DNA of 64,000 bases from Aliikangiella sp. G2MR2-5 (GTDB lineage: Bacteria > Pseudomonadota > Gammaproteobacteria > Enterobacterales > Kangiellaceae), in the NCBI RefSeq assembly GCF_015687155.1, contig NZ_JADPQF010000006.1, forward strand, positions 246,044 through 310,043, given 5' to 3'. Each line of letters starts with the position of its first letter. Position 1 is the first letter of the stretch. The notes under the pieces are model-generated. The model was not told where the DNA came from. It did no database searches and was given only the letters and a program-made list of their open reading frames with translations. Both the position numbers and the translations under genes were made by a program. Shown in pieces: positions 8,927-17,634 of the stretch.

Positions 8927-9592
8927 CTATTTTTCTGGACTTTTGCTTCCAAACTTATCTATCTCATCTAATACCAAATAGACATCTGTATAAGGATTTA
9001 AGGCAAATGGCTCAGTGTTTTTGGCTGCAGATTCAAGTGACTGAGCATTTAACCGAGCAGCTCGCTCTCTCGCTTGAGGAATTTTATCTTCCAATTTTTT
9101 GAATAGTTCCCGGTCTGATTTGCTGTAATCTTTAATTCCTTGCTCCGCTAACTTTGTTTTCAGTGCGCTATTGGAAAGCAAGTCGTCAAAACTAGAATAA
9201 CAGGGCGGTCCATCCACGAAATGTAGCAAGATCCAGATTTCGAAACATACGTTGGATAGAGCTACCTTAACATTGTTTGTTCTTGCCTTTTGTAACGCGC
9301 TTTGGTGATTTTGCTCAGTATATTTTGCAGTAGACTCTCGATCATAAACAACCCAAAAAACATCCCCTTTCGGAGTTGTTCTACTTTTTTTCATTTTTAC
9401 TGCTTCTTCTACTAGTTGTATTGGTGTATTTTTCTTAGTTTTTTCAATTTTTATTATTTTAAGTCTTCTATTTCCCGGAAAACACTTATTAATGTAACCG
9501 TGAAAATAATTGGGCTCTGTTTTCTCACCTTCACAAAAAATATGCAATACAGGTAATAACTTTCTTTTCGACGGCTTCCTCTTCTTCGGCAC
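8927..9592 (-). CDS. RloB-like protein (partner of a RloA-like ATPase)
   Basis: 221 residues. A basic N-terminus leads into HIFCEGEKTEPNYFHGY (about 17-33), then VFWVVYDRE (78-86) and SNVCFEIWILLHF (113-125), which I recognise as the core of the RloB family. The E-G pair and the later D-R-E resemble TOPRIM acidic motifs, so it may act on nucleic acid. It directly abuts the upstream ATPase gene, and the two form a RloA/RloB pair of the kind found beside type I restriction loci and in AbiL-type abortive infection modules. The likely role is phage defence, inferred from family and context. Confidence 0.78.
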   Translation of the reverse strand: MPKKRKPSKRKLLPVLHIFCEGEKTEPNYFHGYINKCFPGNRRLKIIKIEKTKKNTPIQLVEEAVKMKKSRTTPKGDVFWVVYDRESTAKYTEQNHQSALQKARTNNVKVALSNVCFEIWILLHFVDGPPCYSSFDDLLSNSALKTKLAEQGIKDYSKSDRELFKKLEDKIPQARERAARLNAQSLESAAKNTEPFALNPYTDVYLVLDEIDKFGSKSPEK

Positions 9593-10870
9593 TTATTTTT
9601 CCTCGTCTAGAAAAATAGAAGTTATAGCGTCCATATCTATTCTAGGAATTGCTCCAAATCGACCTTGTGCGTACCATTTCCTAAAGGGACTATCTTGCTT
9701 TACGGTTGACTTATCGAACTCAGAAAGTCCAATCAATATTGTTTCCCCATTATTCTTTTCTGTTAACCAAATTTGATCTCTTCTTAAGATCTTAGGAGAC
9801 ATTAAGTTAATATTGTGAGTTGTAAATAACAGTTGAGCATTGTTAACGTTTACTTCAGGCGTATTAAAAAGCTGAATAATGAATTCTGCGATATGCGGAT
9901 GTAAACTATTATCCAGTTCATCTAAAAGCAGCACTCCTCCGCTCGATAAGGAAGTTAACAGCAATGGCAATAGCTCATACAGCTTTTGAGTTCCAGACGA
10001 TTCCATTTGCTTTGTAAACTCAATACTTTCACCATTACCACTTTCGTGAAGAAATATAGGCCTAAGTTGTTCAGACTTACTGATTAATCTTTTAATTTCT
10101 TCAGGTACTTCTTTTCCGAACTTCAAATTATTATTTTCAGATTCTTCTTCGTCGAACCGAATTCCCGAAATTCCGGTATCTACTTTTGTTAGTATCTTAG
10201 ATACCTTTTTTACAAAATCAGGCTTGCTCTTCCATTCAAGAACTCCAGCCCTTTCTCCAGTGCCTAACCTGAATATATCACTTCGAAAATAATTGTAGAC
10301 CTGACGAATTATTTTGGGAGAGTCAGCACTATTTCCAGCCTTAGAAAGATAAGTACTATTCTCAAAAAACGGGTGTTTCTTTTTCCCTCCTTTGTAGTGA
10401 GAGCCAAAATAAATATTTTCCCAAGAATCTTCCTCCTGTCTTTTAAAAAGCACTGCTGGATGCGTTGTGGGATAATATGATAATAGTTCGGACAGAATCT
10501 TAGTTGAGTTAAACTCAACTTCGTAAACATACCTTAAGCCATTCAATAGGAATTCTATTTCGAATTTGGTGGGTGAGTTTACTGTATCGCTTGACAATTT
10601 AAACGGCTCATAGCAAGAAATCGGATCGCCGTCTTTTGAATCCCCAGATAAGCAAATTAAATACCTTAAAGCTTCAATCCCTAACAACAGATTTGACTTT
10701 CCGGAAGCGTTTGCCCCATAAACACCAGAAGTCTTTAAAACTGAATACTTATTCCCTTCGATTTGCACGAAGTTTTCACTGAGACGATTACTAGTATGTT
10801 CAGCCAAAAAGCTAAATACCTGCTCATTTTTAAAAGAACGAAAATTCTTTAATGAAAAATCAATTATCAT
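9593..10870 (-). CDS. AAA/ABC-type ATPase, RloA-like
   Basis: 425 residues of the SMC-like AAA_15/COG1106 type. N-terminal IIDFSLKNFRSFKNEQVF, Walker A YGANASGKSNLL (51-62), Walker B SGGVLLLDELDNSLHP (about 310-325) and the H-loop LLFTTHNINLMSP are all intact. Such ATPases pair with a small effector; here the RloB-like gene starts at the next base after its stop, so the two are translationally linked. Probably the sensor or motor half of a two-gene defence system. The 135-nt gap upstream of its start probably carries its promoter. Confidence 0.82.
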   Translation of the reverse strand: MIIDFSLKNFRSFKNEQVFSFLAEHTSNRLSENFVQIEGNKYSVLKTSGVYGANASGKSNLLLGIEALRYLICLSGDSKDGDPISCYEPFKLSSDTVNSPTKFEIEFLLNGLRYVYEVEFNSTKILSELLSYYPTTHPAVLFKRQEEDSWENIYFGSHYKGGKKKHPFFENSTYLSKAGNSADSPKIIRQVYNYFRSDIFRLGTGERAGVLEWKSKPDFVKKVSKILTKVDTGISGIRFDEEESENNNLKFGKEVPEEIKRLISKSEQLRPIFLHESGNGESIEFTKQMESSGTQKLYELLPLLLTSLSSGGVLLLDELDNSLHPHIAEFIIQLFNTPEVNVNNAQLLFTTHNINLMSPKILRRDQIWLTEKNNGETILIGLSEFDKSTVKQDSPFRKWYAQGRFGAIPRIDMDAITSIFLDEEK

Positions 10871-11005
10871 TTTAATCTAATTAAACCTTGAATTTCGGCG
10901 ATTTCAATTCAAAAACGCACTCTTCTTTAGATACTAGCTCTATTTCAGTACGAGAGCAACACCTTAGGCTTATGAGTCATAAAATGCACATGTGCGAAGA
11001 TACAG

Positions 11006-12730
11006 TTATTTACAGAACTCCAAGGGGAGAAAATTTGTAGCCCCGATTTTTTCCACTCGCCACTCGTGGAAACGAGTGATTATATTTTGACCTTTAAAAA
11101 CAACACCTAGAAGTTTTTCAATAAACGAATCACCATACCGAGACTCTTTTATCTCACCTGTAGATGAGTCAAACTTAAAACTGTAATAGGGTCTAAGCGC
11201 CTGTTCTTTGCGCTTACAAAAGAATCCCCCCATTAATTCGTTAAATTTACCCCAATTAGCAGAGTCAGCCGCCTTTCTAATTTCTTCAACTTCTTCGGGA
11301 AGTTCTTTATCCTCAGGCAAGCGCCTCAATTCGCGCCAAACGGTAACCGAGCATCCACCAATAAACTCAAATTGACGAATCCCCCAAACAGACCGCCATG
11401 TATCAACTCGCTGCGCTGCAATAATCGGATCTTCACCATAAGTACCTGAATCGAGATTTGCGCCATCTATGTTCTTACAGATGTACTTTGCTATGTAGCC
11501 TGTCGCGCTTCCTATTTCTGGGTCGATTGGCGTAACATCGAGCCGATGCGTACTAGCCCCTTTTTCTTCACCGTCTTCCAATAGCGCATAGTGACGACAT
11601 ATATCAACCATTTCTTTCATCTGTTCAGGACAAACAAATAAAAGCAAATGCCAATGTGGTGTGCCATCATGTTGAGGCTCTGCCACTCGAACTCCTAGTG
11701 GTTTGATGTTAGCTCGCTGAAATGCCGCCCGTATACGTTGCCATACTGAATTTAAATATTCTTGAGCGATTCGAGGTGTATATCCTTTCCACTTTGGATT
11801 CGGCTTTCCAGTCTTGCTAAACGAACGGTGATATTTAGATGGACATGTGATTGTTAAGAAAACTCCTTTTAATCCAGCTTGATTTGCATAATCTTCTGTC
11901 CCTCGTATACGTACCATGAGTTCCGCTCTACGTATAGCTGGATTAGATACGTTCTTGTCTGATAAATCTGCTAACGTAAATCTATCGCCTAACTCGTTAA
12001 CGGCTTCATGCTCTGAAAGCATTTTCTGACTTCTCGCGACTTGAGCCTTTCGCCTGTTAACGGATGCGTCACTTGCATAAATGCCTTTTTTCCTATTAAC
12101 GAGATTGGCCGCATGAGCAGAAATCTCAACTTTCCTGTTAACCGATTTTCTCAGTTGTTTCAGCCACCAACTATAGTCTGTCAATCTCGCTAATGTGGTT
12201 AAAAGCTTACCTGCTTGCTTAGTGACTTTTCCCAATTCTTTATCGGATATTTCGCCGCTGTAATCCTTAAAAGTAGTAACCTCATCAATGATTGGCATGT
12301 TGATGCTTTTAGATTCAGCATACCTTTTTAGCCCTACGTAAACGTTACGTATCGTAACGAGGTCGTATACATATTCGTTAACGGGCTTTTCAACATGACC
12401 AATACCTTTGACGGACAATACCGTTAACAACTTAGCCGAGTTAATTTCCCTAGATAGCAGCCTTATTCTATTTGTACAGTGATCAGCGCTAAGTTTAGCT
12501 TGGCTTCGTAAATCATCCTCGCCCCATTTCAAATGAGTCTCAAACTGACCTACATCGACACTCGACTTAATTACTCCTACCGCCTGCCTCAAGAATATGT
12601 TCGCATCTCTTCTTGAAGGCTGCTTTAAATAATTCGAAATCAGCGAATACTTTAGGTCATTGGGTAAGGCGCTTGTTTGTCCCTCTACCCAAGACTTATC
12701 ATGAGGGTGAATTTTAACGCTTAAGCTCAT
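11006..12730 (-). CDS. HUH replication endonuclease, phage P2 gpA-like
   Basis: 574 residues. It has the rolling-circle initiator core: KGVFLTITCPSKYH (motif 1, about 288-301), the metal-binding HUH motif as PHWHLLLFV (HWH 359-361) and a double-Tyr motif TGYIAKYICKN with Tyr412 and Tyr416. This order and the long N-terminal part match the Phage_GPA family, which nicks its own origin to start replication. It is the autonomous replication gene of element 1. It overlaps the small upstream gene by 17 nt. A nick site may lie inside the gene, as in P2, but I could not identify it. Confidence 0.85.
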   Translation of the reverse strand: MSLSVKIHPHDKSWVEGQTSALPNDLKYSLISNYLKQPSRRDANIFLRQAVGVIKSSVDVGQFETHLKWGEDDLRSQAKLSADHCTNRIRLLSREINSAKLLTVLSVKGIGHVEKPVNEYVYDLVTIRNVYVGLKRYAESKSINMPIIDEVTTFKDYSGEISDKELGKVTKQAGKLLTTLARLTDYSWWLKQLRKSVNRKVEISAHAANLVNRKKGIYASDASVNRRKAQVARSQKMLSEHEAVNELGDRFTLADLSDKNVSNPAIRRAELMVRIRGTEDYANQAGLKGVFLTITCPSKYHRSFSKTGKPNPKWKGYTPRIAQEYLNSVWQRIRAAFQRANIKPLGVRVAEPQHDGTPHWHLLLFVCPEQMKEMVDICRHYALLEDGEEKGASTHRLDVTPIDPEIGSATGYIAKYICKNIDGANLDSGTYGEDPIIAAQRVDTWRSVWGIRQFEFIGGCSVTVWRELRRLPEDKELPEEVEEIRKAADSANWGKFNELMGGFFCKRKEQALRPYYSFKFDSSTGEIKESRYGDSFIEKLLGVVFKGQNIITRFHEWRVEKIGATNFLPLEFCK

Positions 12731-13004
12731 AAAGCACCTCTCTTCCTAACGCGCTAATAAAGCACTGATCCCATCGAAGGTTGAAATCATTAAGTTGCTT
12801 GAAGAAAATAAATCCATCATCCTTCAAACGAAAGATAATTTTGGCTTGTGGTTTACCACTAAAGTTATCTAGTCCGCTCCACTCTCCTAACTCTTCCGAC
12901 GGCTCAGTGAGAATTGCCAAATAACGGTTTTCAGCTAGCTCTTGAAGAAATCTTATTTGTGGCTTGGTTAAGCGCTTAACACGATTTTCTATAATTGAAT
13001 CCAT
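12714..13004 (-). CDS. Small hypothetical protein between regulator and replicase
   Basis: 96 residues. I choose ATG 13004 because GGAGG lies 6 nt upstream; the frame runs further back without another supported start. It overlaps the replicase start by 17 nt and follows the AlpA-type regulator by 10 nt, so the three form one operon. The sequence is soluble, with an N-terminal helical stretch (KRLTKPQIRFLQELAENRY) and no motif that I recognise. Possibly a replication accessory or control protein by position only. Confidence 0.7.
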   Translation of the reverse strand: MDSIIENRVKRLTKPQIRFLQELAENRYLAILTEPSEELGEWSGLDNFSGKPQAKIIFRLKDDGFIFFKQLNDFNLRWDQCFISALGREVLYELKR

Positions 13005-13014
13005 TTTCGGCCTC

Positions 13015-13230
13015 CTACAACATCCCAATATGCTCAAGCTTGTCGAACTGATTTAGCCAGTTGTCCAAGTCCTCGATGAGATAGCGGACGGAGCGCCCTA
13101 TTTTTATAAATGGTGGTGCTGGAGTGCGGGACTCACGGTGCCCTTCCATACGCGACTGGCGAAGGTATGAGCGGCTCATACCGATGTATTGAGAAGCTTC
13201 CGCTTCTGAAAATGCTCTTTTGTTGTTCAT
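13015..13230 (-). CDS. AlpA-type helix-turn-helix regulator/excisionase
   Basis: 71 residues: AFSEAEASQYIGMSRSYLRQ is a MerR-like helix-turn-helix, followed by a wing with PPFIKIGRSVRYLIEDLDNWL, the standard AlpA/HTH_17 plan. In P4-like and satellite elements such proteins control integrase expression, excision or replication. It heads the regulator, small protein and replicase operon. The 129 nt upstream contain its likely promoter and repeated cttcttatttg motifs (around 13307 and 13327) that could be an operator. Confidence 0.82.
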   Translation of the reverse strand: MNNKRAFSEAEASQYIGMSRSYLRQSRMEGHRESRTPAPPFIKIGRSVRYLIEDLDNWLNQFDKLEHIGML

Positions 13231-13359
13231 AACCTAACCTCATTAGCTTTTATAGCTCTTAAAGAAAATTGATGAACAAAATTGTACAAAGCAAAATGGA
13301 TATCACTTCTTATTTGGAATGAATCTTCTTATTTGCCACGCTATTTGGCAGATTAGCTA

Positions 13360-15045
13360 CTAATCTGTCGGCGCAGAAGCTTTTGAGTGCGAGATTATCT
13401 GTTGTATCACGTTAAATATTAATGAAAATTGAGAAAAGTCGATATTTTTCTTATTATTTTTAACTATTTTTTCAGCGAATAAAAACTTCCCAAATTCTTT
13501 CTTCTTGTCTATAACTCCTTTTCTTTTGAACGACTTTTCATTGAGTTTTATCTGGAAAGCTTCTTCTTTGAAATAATCTTCAATTTCCAAGTCTTTATCT
13601 ATTATTCTAGGGATTCGGAAAACATATATATTTTCTGGAAGACACTGAATTGGCTCGTCAAAGCCATCCATTTTAACTTCAGAAGTAGCTCCTCGCTTCG
13701 CGTGATTTAGTGTTCTTAGTCCTGCACCATCATTGTCTAAAATAATAATTGTAGGATTTTGCGAAGAATTAACTCTAAATAAAGAAAACATTTTCTGGTA
13801 TTGATCTAAAAACTTAGAAATAGGAGCATTTCCACCACTCAACTCTAATACATCAGCTGCTACTTTAGAGTAATTAAACAGTCCAATGTTTAACTTACCG
13901 TCTTTATCTATTAGTTCTCGATGACTATCAGCTAAAGATTCTAGAGCACACTTAAGATAGATCGGGTCGGTTTTACCTTCACATACAATCGTTGGCATCT
14001 CATTGACATAAAAGCTCTTAAAGAAAAGAAACTTTTTATACGCTTCTTTTTTTGCTGTTTTTACATTTTCACCTTTTGACTTATTAGTATTATAAGCGTC
14101 AATTTGGTATATAAAATCTAGCCGACCATTTAACTGAGAAAGCGTTCCTTCTGCCACTTCTTCAGAATTGTCCTTAATGAAAAAACTACCTGTATTAAAA
14201 AGATTCCACAGCATTGCTCTTGTGTCTCTCCAGTAATCAGCCGCAATATTTACCTTCCTATTAACAACTAACCCCGTTACCAGTTGTCGAGAGTTTCGAT
14301 ATAACATTCGTGTTTTACTATCATTAATTTGAAAACGGACTAGCTTCATTATTTTATAGATCTCAGCTCCACAGTCCCAATCTCCCTTGATAGGATCCTG
14401 GATAGCTATATCGGCGGGAAATACTTTTTGATTCGTTGAAAAAGTAAGGTCGTCAGCATATCGAGAATAATGACAACCATTTTTCTTCGCTAATTTAAGG
14501 AGTTTTACATCGAGTATGTTGCCAATTAAGTTTGAAATAATGGGAGAGCAAGGACTTCCCTGAGGGAGAGAATTATCGAAGCAAGATATCTGAGCGATTA
14601 TCGTCGCTACTTCGGGCGCCAACTCATAGTTATAGTTCTTAATGAAAAAGCCACGAACCCTTCCGAAATCAAGCGTCCCAAAAAAATCCTTTATATCAAG
14701 ATTAAAAACATATCTTTTCCGTTTATGAATATTGGCATTCGTTGCTATAGAATGCCCTTTCCTGAAGCCGTGAGATACAGGGTTTACAATCCCTAAATTA
14801 GACTCGATTTCTTTTTGACAGTTTTCTAGACGAGATGCGAGCCTACGTTGTAAGCCTTTTAGTGACTTCTCAGGAGCTTTAATTACTCTAGCTTCCTTTG
14901 ACTTTTTGGAGATTTCGAAAGTTCTGTACTTCAGGTCATCATTAAGCACATATAATAAATAAGACAAATTAGACGGCTTATATCCCAAGTATTCAGCAAA
15001 TTCTTTAAGGTTGCTACAGGACTTAAGCCTTTCAAGATAACTCAT
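13360..15045 (-). CDS. Retron reverse transcriptase with C-terminal TOPRIM domain (Ec67 type)
   Basis: 561 residues. ATG 15045 is preceded by GAGGGG; a longer frame back to 15093 would run into the msr-msd RNA. RT landmarks: NAxxH (NANIH, 103-107), catalytic Asp117 in FNLDIKDFF, PQGSPCSP (161-168), YADD (196-199) and VTGLVVN (256-262). NAxxH and VTG together are specific to retron RTs. Residues about 345-561 form a TOPRIM domain: PTIVCEGKTD with Glu356, and IIILDNDGAG with Asp437 and Asp439. RT-TOPRIM fusion is the Ec67 (Eco2) architecture. The RT makes msDNA from the adjacent RNA; the TOPRIM part is the presumed effector nuclease in anti-phage defence. Confidence 0.93.
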   Translation of the reverse strand: MSYLERLKSCSNLKEFAEYLGYKPSNLSYLLYVLNDDLKYRTFEISKKSKEARVIKAPEKSLKGLQRRLASRLENCQKEIESNLGIVNPVSHGFRKGHSIATNANIHKRKRYVFNLDIKDFFGTLDFGRVRGFFIKNYNYELAPEVATIIAQISCFDNSLPQGSPCSPIISNLIGNILDVKLLKLAKKNGCHYSRYADDLTFSTNQKVFPADIAIQDPIKGDWDCGAEIYKIMKLVRFQINDSKTRMLYRNSRQLVTGLVVNRKVNIAADYWRDTRAMLWNLFNTGSFFIKDNSEEVAEGTLSQLNGRLDFIYQIDAYNTNKSKGENVKTAKKEAYKKFLFFKSFYVNEMPTIVCEGKTDPIYLKCALESLADSHRELIDKDGKLNIGLFNYSKVAADVLELSGGNAPISKFLDQYQKMFSLFRVNSSQNPTIIILDNDGAGLRTLNHAKRGATSEVKMDGFDEPIQCLPENIYVFRIPRIIDKDLEIEDYFKEEAFQIKLNEKSFKRKGVIDKKKEFGKFLFAEKIVKNNKKNIDFSQFSLIFNVIQQIISHSKASAPTD

Positions 15046-15066
15046 ACACCCCTCAAAAATAGAAAA

Positions 15067-15189
15067 CCTAGGGGTACTCCTTTGCAGTCTCATGCGACCA
15101 ATAGCTCATCGGAATGACTATTCGAGTGGCAATCTGCCTACCATTATTATCTCGCATCGCGATTCGCGATGTAAAATTCTACCCCTAGG
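15067..15189 (-). ncRNA. Retron msr-msd RNA
   Basis: Read on the minus strand, the RNA is closed by complementary ends cctaggggta (15189-15180, a1) and tacccctagg (15076-15067, a2). Behind a1 is a perfect 7-bp hairpin catcgcg-aat-cgcgatg (15171-15155) and a small ggca/tgcc hairpin (15138-15128), the msr part. Then comes an msd-like region with an outer gagt/actc closure (15127-15124 with 15079-15076) and an inner hairpin aatag..ctatt (15122-15100). It ends 21 nt before the RT start codon. The priming branch G and exact msDNA ends cannot be fixed by eye. This position, size (about 123 nt) and fold are as expected for a retron. Confidence 0.85.
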
Positions 15190-15242
15190 CAACAAGCATA
15201 ATAAAGCCATATTAGGAACTGTCAACATATTCAATAAAAACG

Positions 15243-16199
15243 CTAATTGTTAATTCTCTGCTGAAGAAACTTTCTACAAGTGGGAATTTTCTTACAGAAT
15301 GTCTGCTTCTCAATTTTTCTATCGTTAGTTAAGTATATTCTGTCAATTCCTACCTCAACTATAATGCAGTCAGGATCATAGGTTCCTAAGTCTGTATCAA
15401 AATCAATTCTTAAAATCTCCCATAGGTCAGAAGGACTGTTGTGTTCATTATTTATACAAAGCAGCTCTATAATTTTTCTGACGGGATCCTTTCTTTTCGA
15501 AGCCATATACCATAAGAACTTATTCGGCATACTCTTAATTTCTCTGTCTTCTCTCGAATTATCTGAGTCCAATAGCCCTTCAACATTTTTTCTGGAAAAA
15601 AATATGTTTTCTTTTTTGATAACAATTCCAGTCTCTACTCTGTATTCCGGATATTTGCTTCTTAGCTCTCCATTGACGTACTCAGAAATCAAAACTTTAC
15701 TCTCTGTTTTTAAACCAGTACTAAAAGAATCTAGCAAATCAGCTACCATTGAACTAGAAGTAGCTACTTTCTTGGGGAAAGCACAATATTCGAAGTCCAA
15801 GTAAGATTCATCGCTATCTATATACTTCCAAGTACTTAAGTGAGACTCATAGATCCAAGAATCAAATATATCTTCTATTGTCACAACTTTAACTTTTCTT
15901 TCGTCAGTTATTCTAAATGATTTGGAAGAAATTACGTTTTTCTTCAAAAAATTATTGAGATCGAAAACTGTTAAATTTATATAACCAGTATATCTAACTT
16001 GCGCTTTACCCGCGTAATAAATCCCCCCATCTTGCCTCAAATTTCTATAGGCCAGAAGTAAAGCGTTATCAACTCTTCCATATATTTTCAATTGCTTTTC
16101 TTCAACTAGAAACTTGATATCTGAAACATCACAATCTAGCTTCTTACAAACATTCTCAACTGAAAACCAATCTTTTAAATCAAGTATTGTCTTTCCCAT
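15243..16199 (-). CDS. Hypothetical 318-residue protein upstream of the retron
   Basis: I do not recognise the family. The protein is soluble and mixed alpha/beta, with a DNA-binding-like start (FSVENVCKKLDCDVSDIKFLVEEKQL could be a helix-turn-helix) and a strand-rich middle. No catalytic motif is evident. It begins 4 nt after the integrase stop on the same strand and ends 53 nt before the retron RNA, so integrase, this gene and retron may share transcripts. Possible roles are a regulator of the element or an additional defence/retron-associated protein; position is the only evidence. Confidence 0.65.
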   Translation of the reverse strand: MGKTILDLKDWFSVENVCKKLDCDVSDIKFLVEEKQLKIYGRVDNALLLAYRNLRQDGGIYYAGKAQVRYTGYINLTVFDLNNFLKKNVISSKSFRITDERKVKVVTIEDIFDSWIYESHLSTWKYIDSDESYLDFEYCAFPKKVATSSSMVADLLDSFSTGLKTESKVLISEYVNGELRSKYPEYRVETGIVIKKENIFFSRKNVEGLLDSDNSREDREIKSMPNKFLWYMASKRKDPVRKIIELLCINNEHNSPSDLWEILRIDFDTDLGTYDPDCIIVEVGIDRIYLTNDRKIEKQTFCKKIPTCRKFLQQRINN

Positions 16200-16203
16200 T
16201 TAC

Positions 16204-17451
16204 TTATCCTAACAATGCTATGGCTTCCGCTTTATGATCTGGCGCTAAATGCGCGTATCTAAGTGTTGTGTTTAAATCAGCATGACCACAAAGCTCTCTA
16301 ACCGTATTCAAAGGAACGCCTTTCATTACAAGCTTTGAGGCAAAATCGTGCCTCATATCATGCCAGCGAAAATTCTCAATCTCGGCTTTTTTAAGAATGC
16401 TTTTCCATGCCTTTTTAACGTTATTAAGTTTCTCACCCGAATGAGAAGGAAAAACCAGAATTGCTTTTTTTGAACACTGGCCGCGCCAATTAATAAAAGT
16501 AGCCAACGCGGTAGGGCTCAAAGGAACGTGTCTAACCCTGCTAGATTTGGCTTGCTCAGCCCTTACAGTAAGATAAGGTGACGCGTGGTTCATATGCACA
16601 TCAGCCCACCTTAAACCTATTGTTTCGCCCTGCCTTAATCCCGTCTTGAGTGACACAATAATCATTGGTGACATGCGGTCGGCATAATAAAACTCATACA
16701 GGTCAGGCTTTAACTCATAGCCTCTTTGCTTTCTCCATTGGTTTCCTCTGCTTCTTGCTTCTTTCAGTTCCCCATCCCGCTCTTCCAAGGCAGCAAACAA
16801 TCGCTCTTCTTCATCTGAATTTAAATAACGAACGAGTGGCGTCCTATTTACTTTGAGCGGTTTAAGCTTTTCCAATGGGTGATGTTCGAGAAAATCCCAT
16901 TCGACAGCCTTTGATAAAACCGCTCTGAGCGCAGCGACTTGCCGATTAATGGTTGTGGATGCTTTCCCTTCTTTTACTCTCTCTCGCCGCCACTGCTCAA
17001 TTTTGAGCACATTGATATCTTCGATTGAGGTGGTTAAAAAAGAAGCAAACCGATTTCTAATAACTTGCATGGTATCCCGACCACGCTTTCGGTGAGTCAG
17101 AATCCAAGGTTCATACTGCATATCGAGAAAATTTTGTAAGGTCTTAAGCTTCCTAAGTTCAGCCTCTTGCTTAATCTCTTTCTTACGGACTTGAGGATCA
17201 ATCCCGCGAATAACTTGCGAAGAACACATTTCAGCAGCATCTCTGGCTTGCTGTGGAGTAACACTATTGACCGCTCCTATTCGGTATCGTTTTTTAACCC
17301 CTTCCTTGTTCCGATAGGCGAAATAATAGGTCATGGAGCCAGACGGTTGAATCCGAATCAGAAAACCATTCAACTGAGTGTCGACGACCTCATATGGCTT
17401 GTCTTTAGGCTCTAAATTCTTGAGAAATGACTTGGTTATTCTTGCTTTCAT
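16204..17451 (-). CDS. int: Tyrosine recombinase (integrase) of element 1
   Basis: 415 residues. ATG 17451 is chosen; a GTG at 17481 would add ten residues read through the gtaagtcca repeats. The N-terminal arm-binding part (YRIGAVNSVTPQQARDAAE) and a SAM-like core-binding domain precede the catalytic domain with Arg in TGLRQGETIGLRW, HDMRHDFAS (HxxR) and LCGHADLNTTLRYAH (His and nucleophile Tyr). It lies 184 nt from the att repeat at 17635, reading inward, the usual position for the gene that made the insertion. Three gtaagtcca repeats begin 10 nt upstream of its start, so the integrase may repress itself. Confidence 0.92.
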   Translation of the reverse strand: MKARITKSFLKNLEPKDKPYEVVDTQLNGFLIRIQPSGSMTYYFAYRNKEGVKKRYRIGAVNSVTPQQARDAAEMCSSQVIRGIDPQVRKKEIKQEAELRKLKTLQNFLDMQYEPWILTHRKRGRDTMQVIRNRFASFLTTSIEDINVLKIEQWRRERVKEGKASTTINRQVAALRAVLSKAVEWDFLEHHPLEKLKPLKVNRTPLVRYLNSDEEERLFAALEERDGELKEARSRGNQWRKQRGYELKPDLYEFYYADRMSPMIIVSLKTGLRQGETIGLRWADVHMNHASPYLTVRAEQAKSSRVRHVPLSPTALATFINWRGQCSKKAILVFPSHSGEKLNNVKKAWKSILKKAEIENFRWHDMRHDFASKLVMKGVPLNTVRELCGHADLNTTLRYAHLAPDHKAEAIALLG

Positions 17452-17460
17452 AATCGCTCT

Positions 17461-17491
17461 GTAAGTCCACCGTAAGTCCACGGTAAGTCCA
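17461..17491. repeat. Three direct repeats gtaagtcca at the integrase end
   Basis: Units at 17461, 17472 and 17483 with 11-bp spacing, matching the pair at 8776-8795. Helical-phase spacing and presence near both ends suggest integrase arm sites that also overlap the integrase promoter. Confidence 0.62.
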
Positions 17492-17634
17492 ATTCTAGTG
17501 TATTTGGCTGAACGCTAGATGAACGAAGATGAACAATTATGAATTTTTAAGCTGTTGTTTTACCAGAATATTCTAGAGATAACATGATCTTTTGCGGTAC
17601 ATTTCTGTTCACTTAAATATACCCCTTTTTGACT

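Noticed and set aside
13360..15045. Group II intron or diversity-generating RT
   Set aside because: No maturase domain, no template/variable repeat pair; NAxxH and VTG plus the upstream RNA identify a retron.
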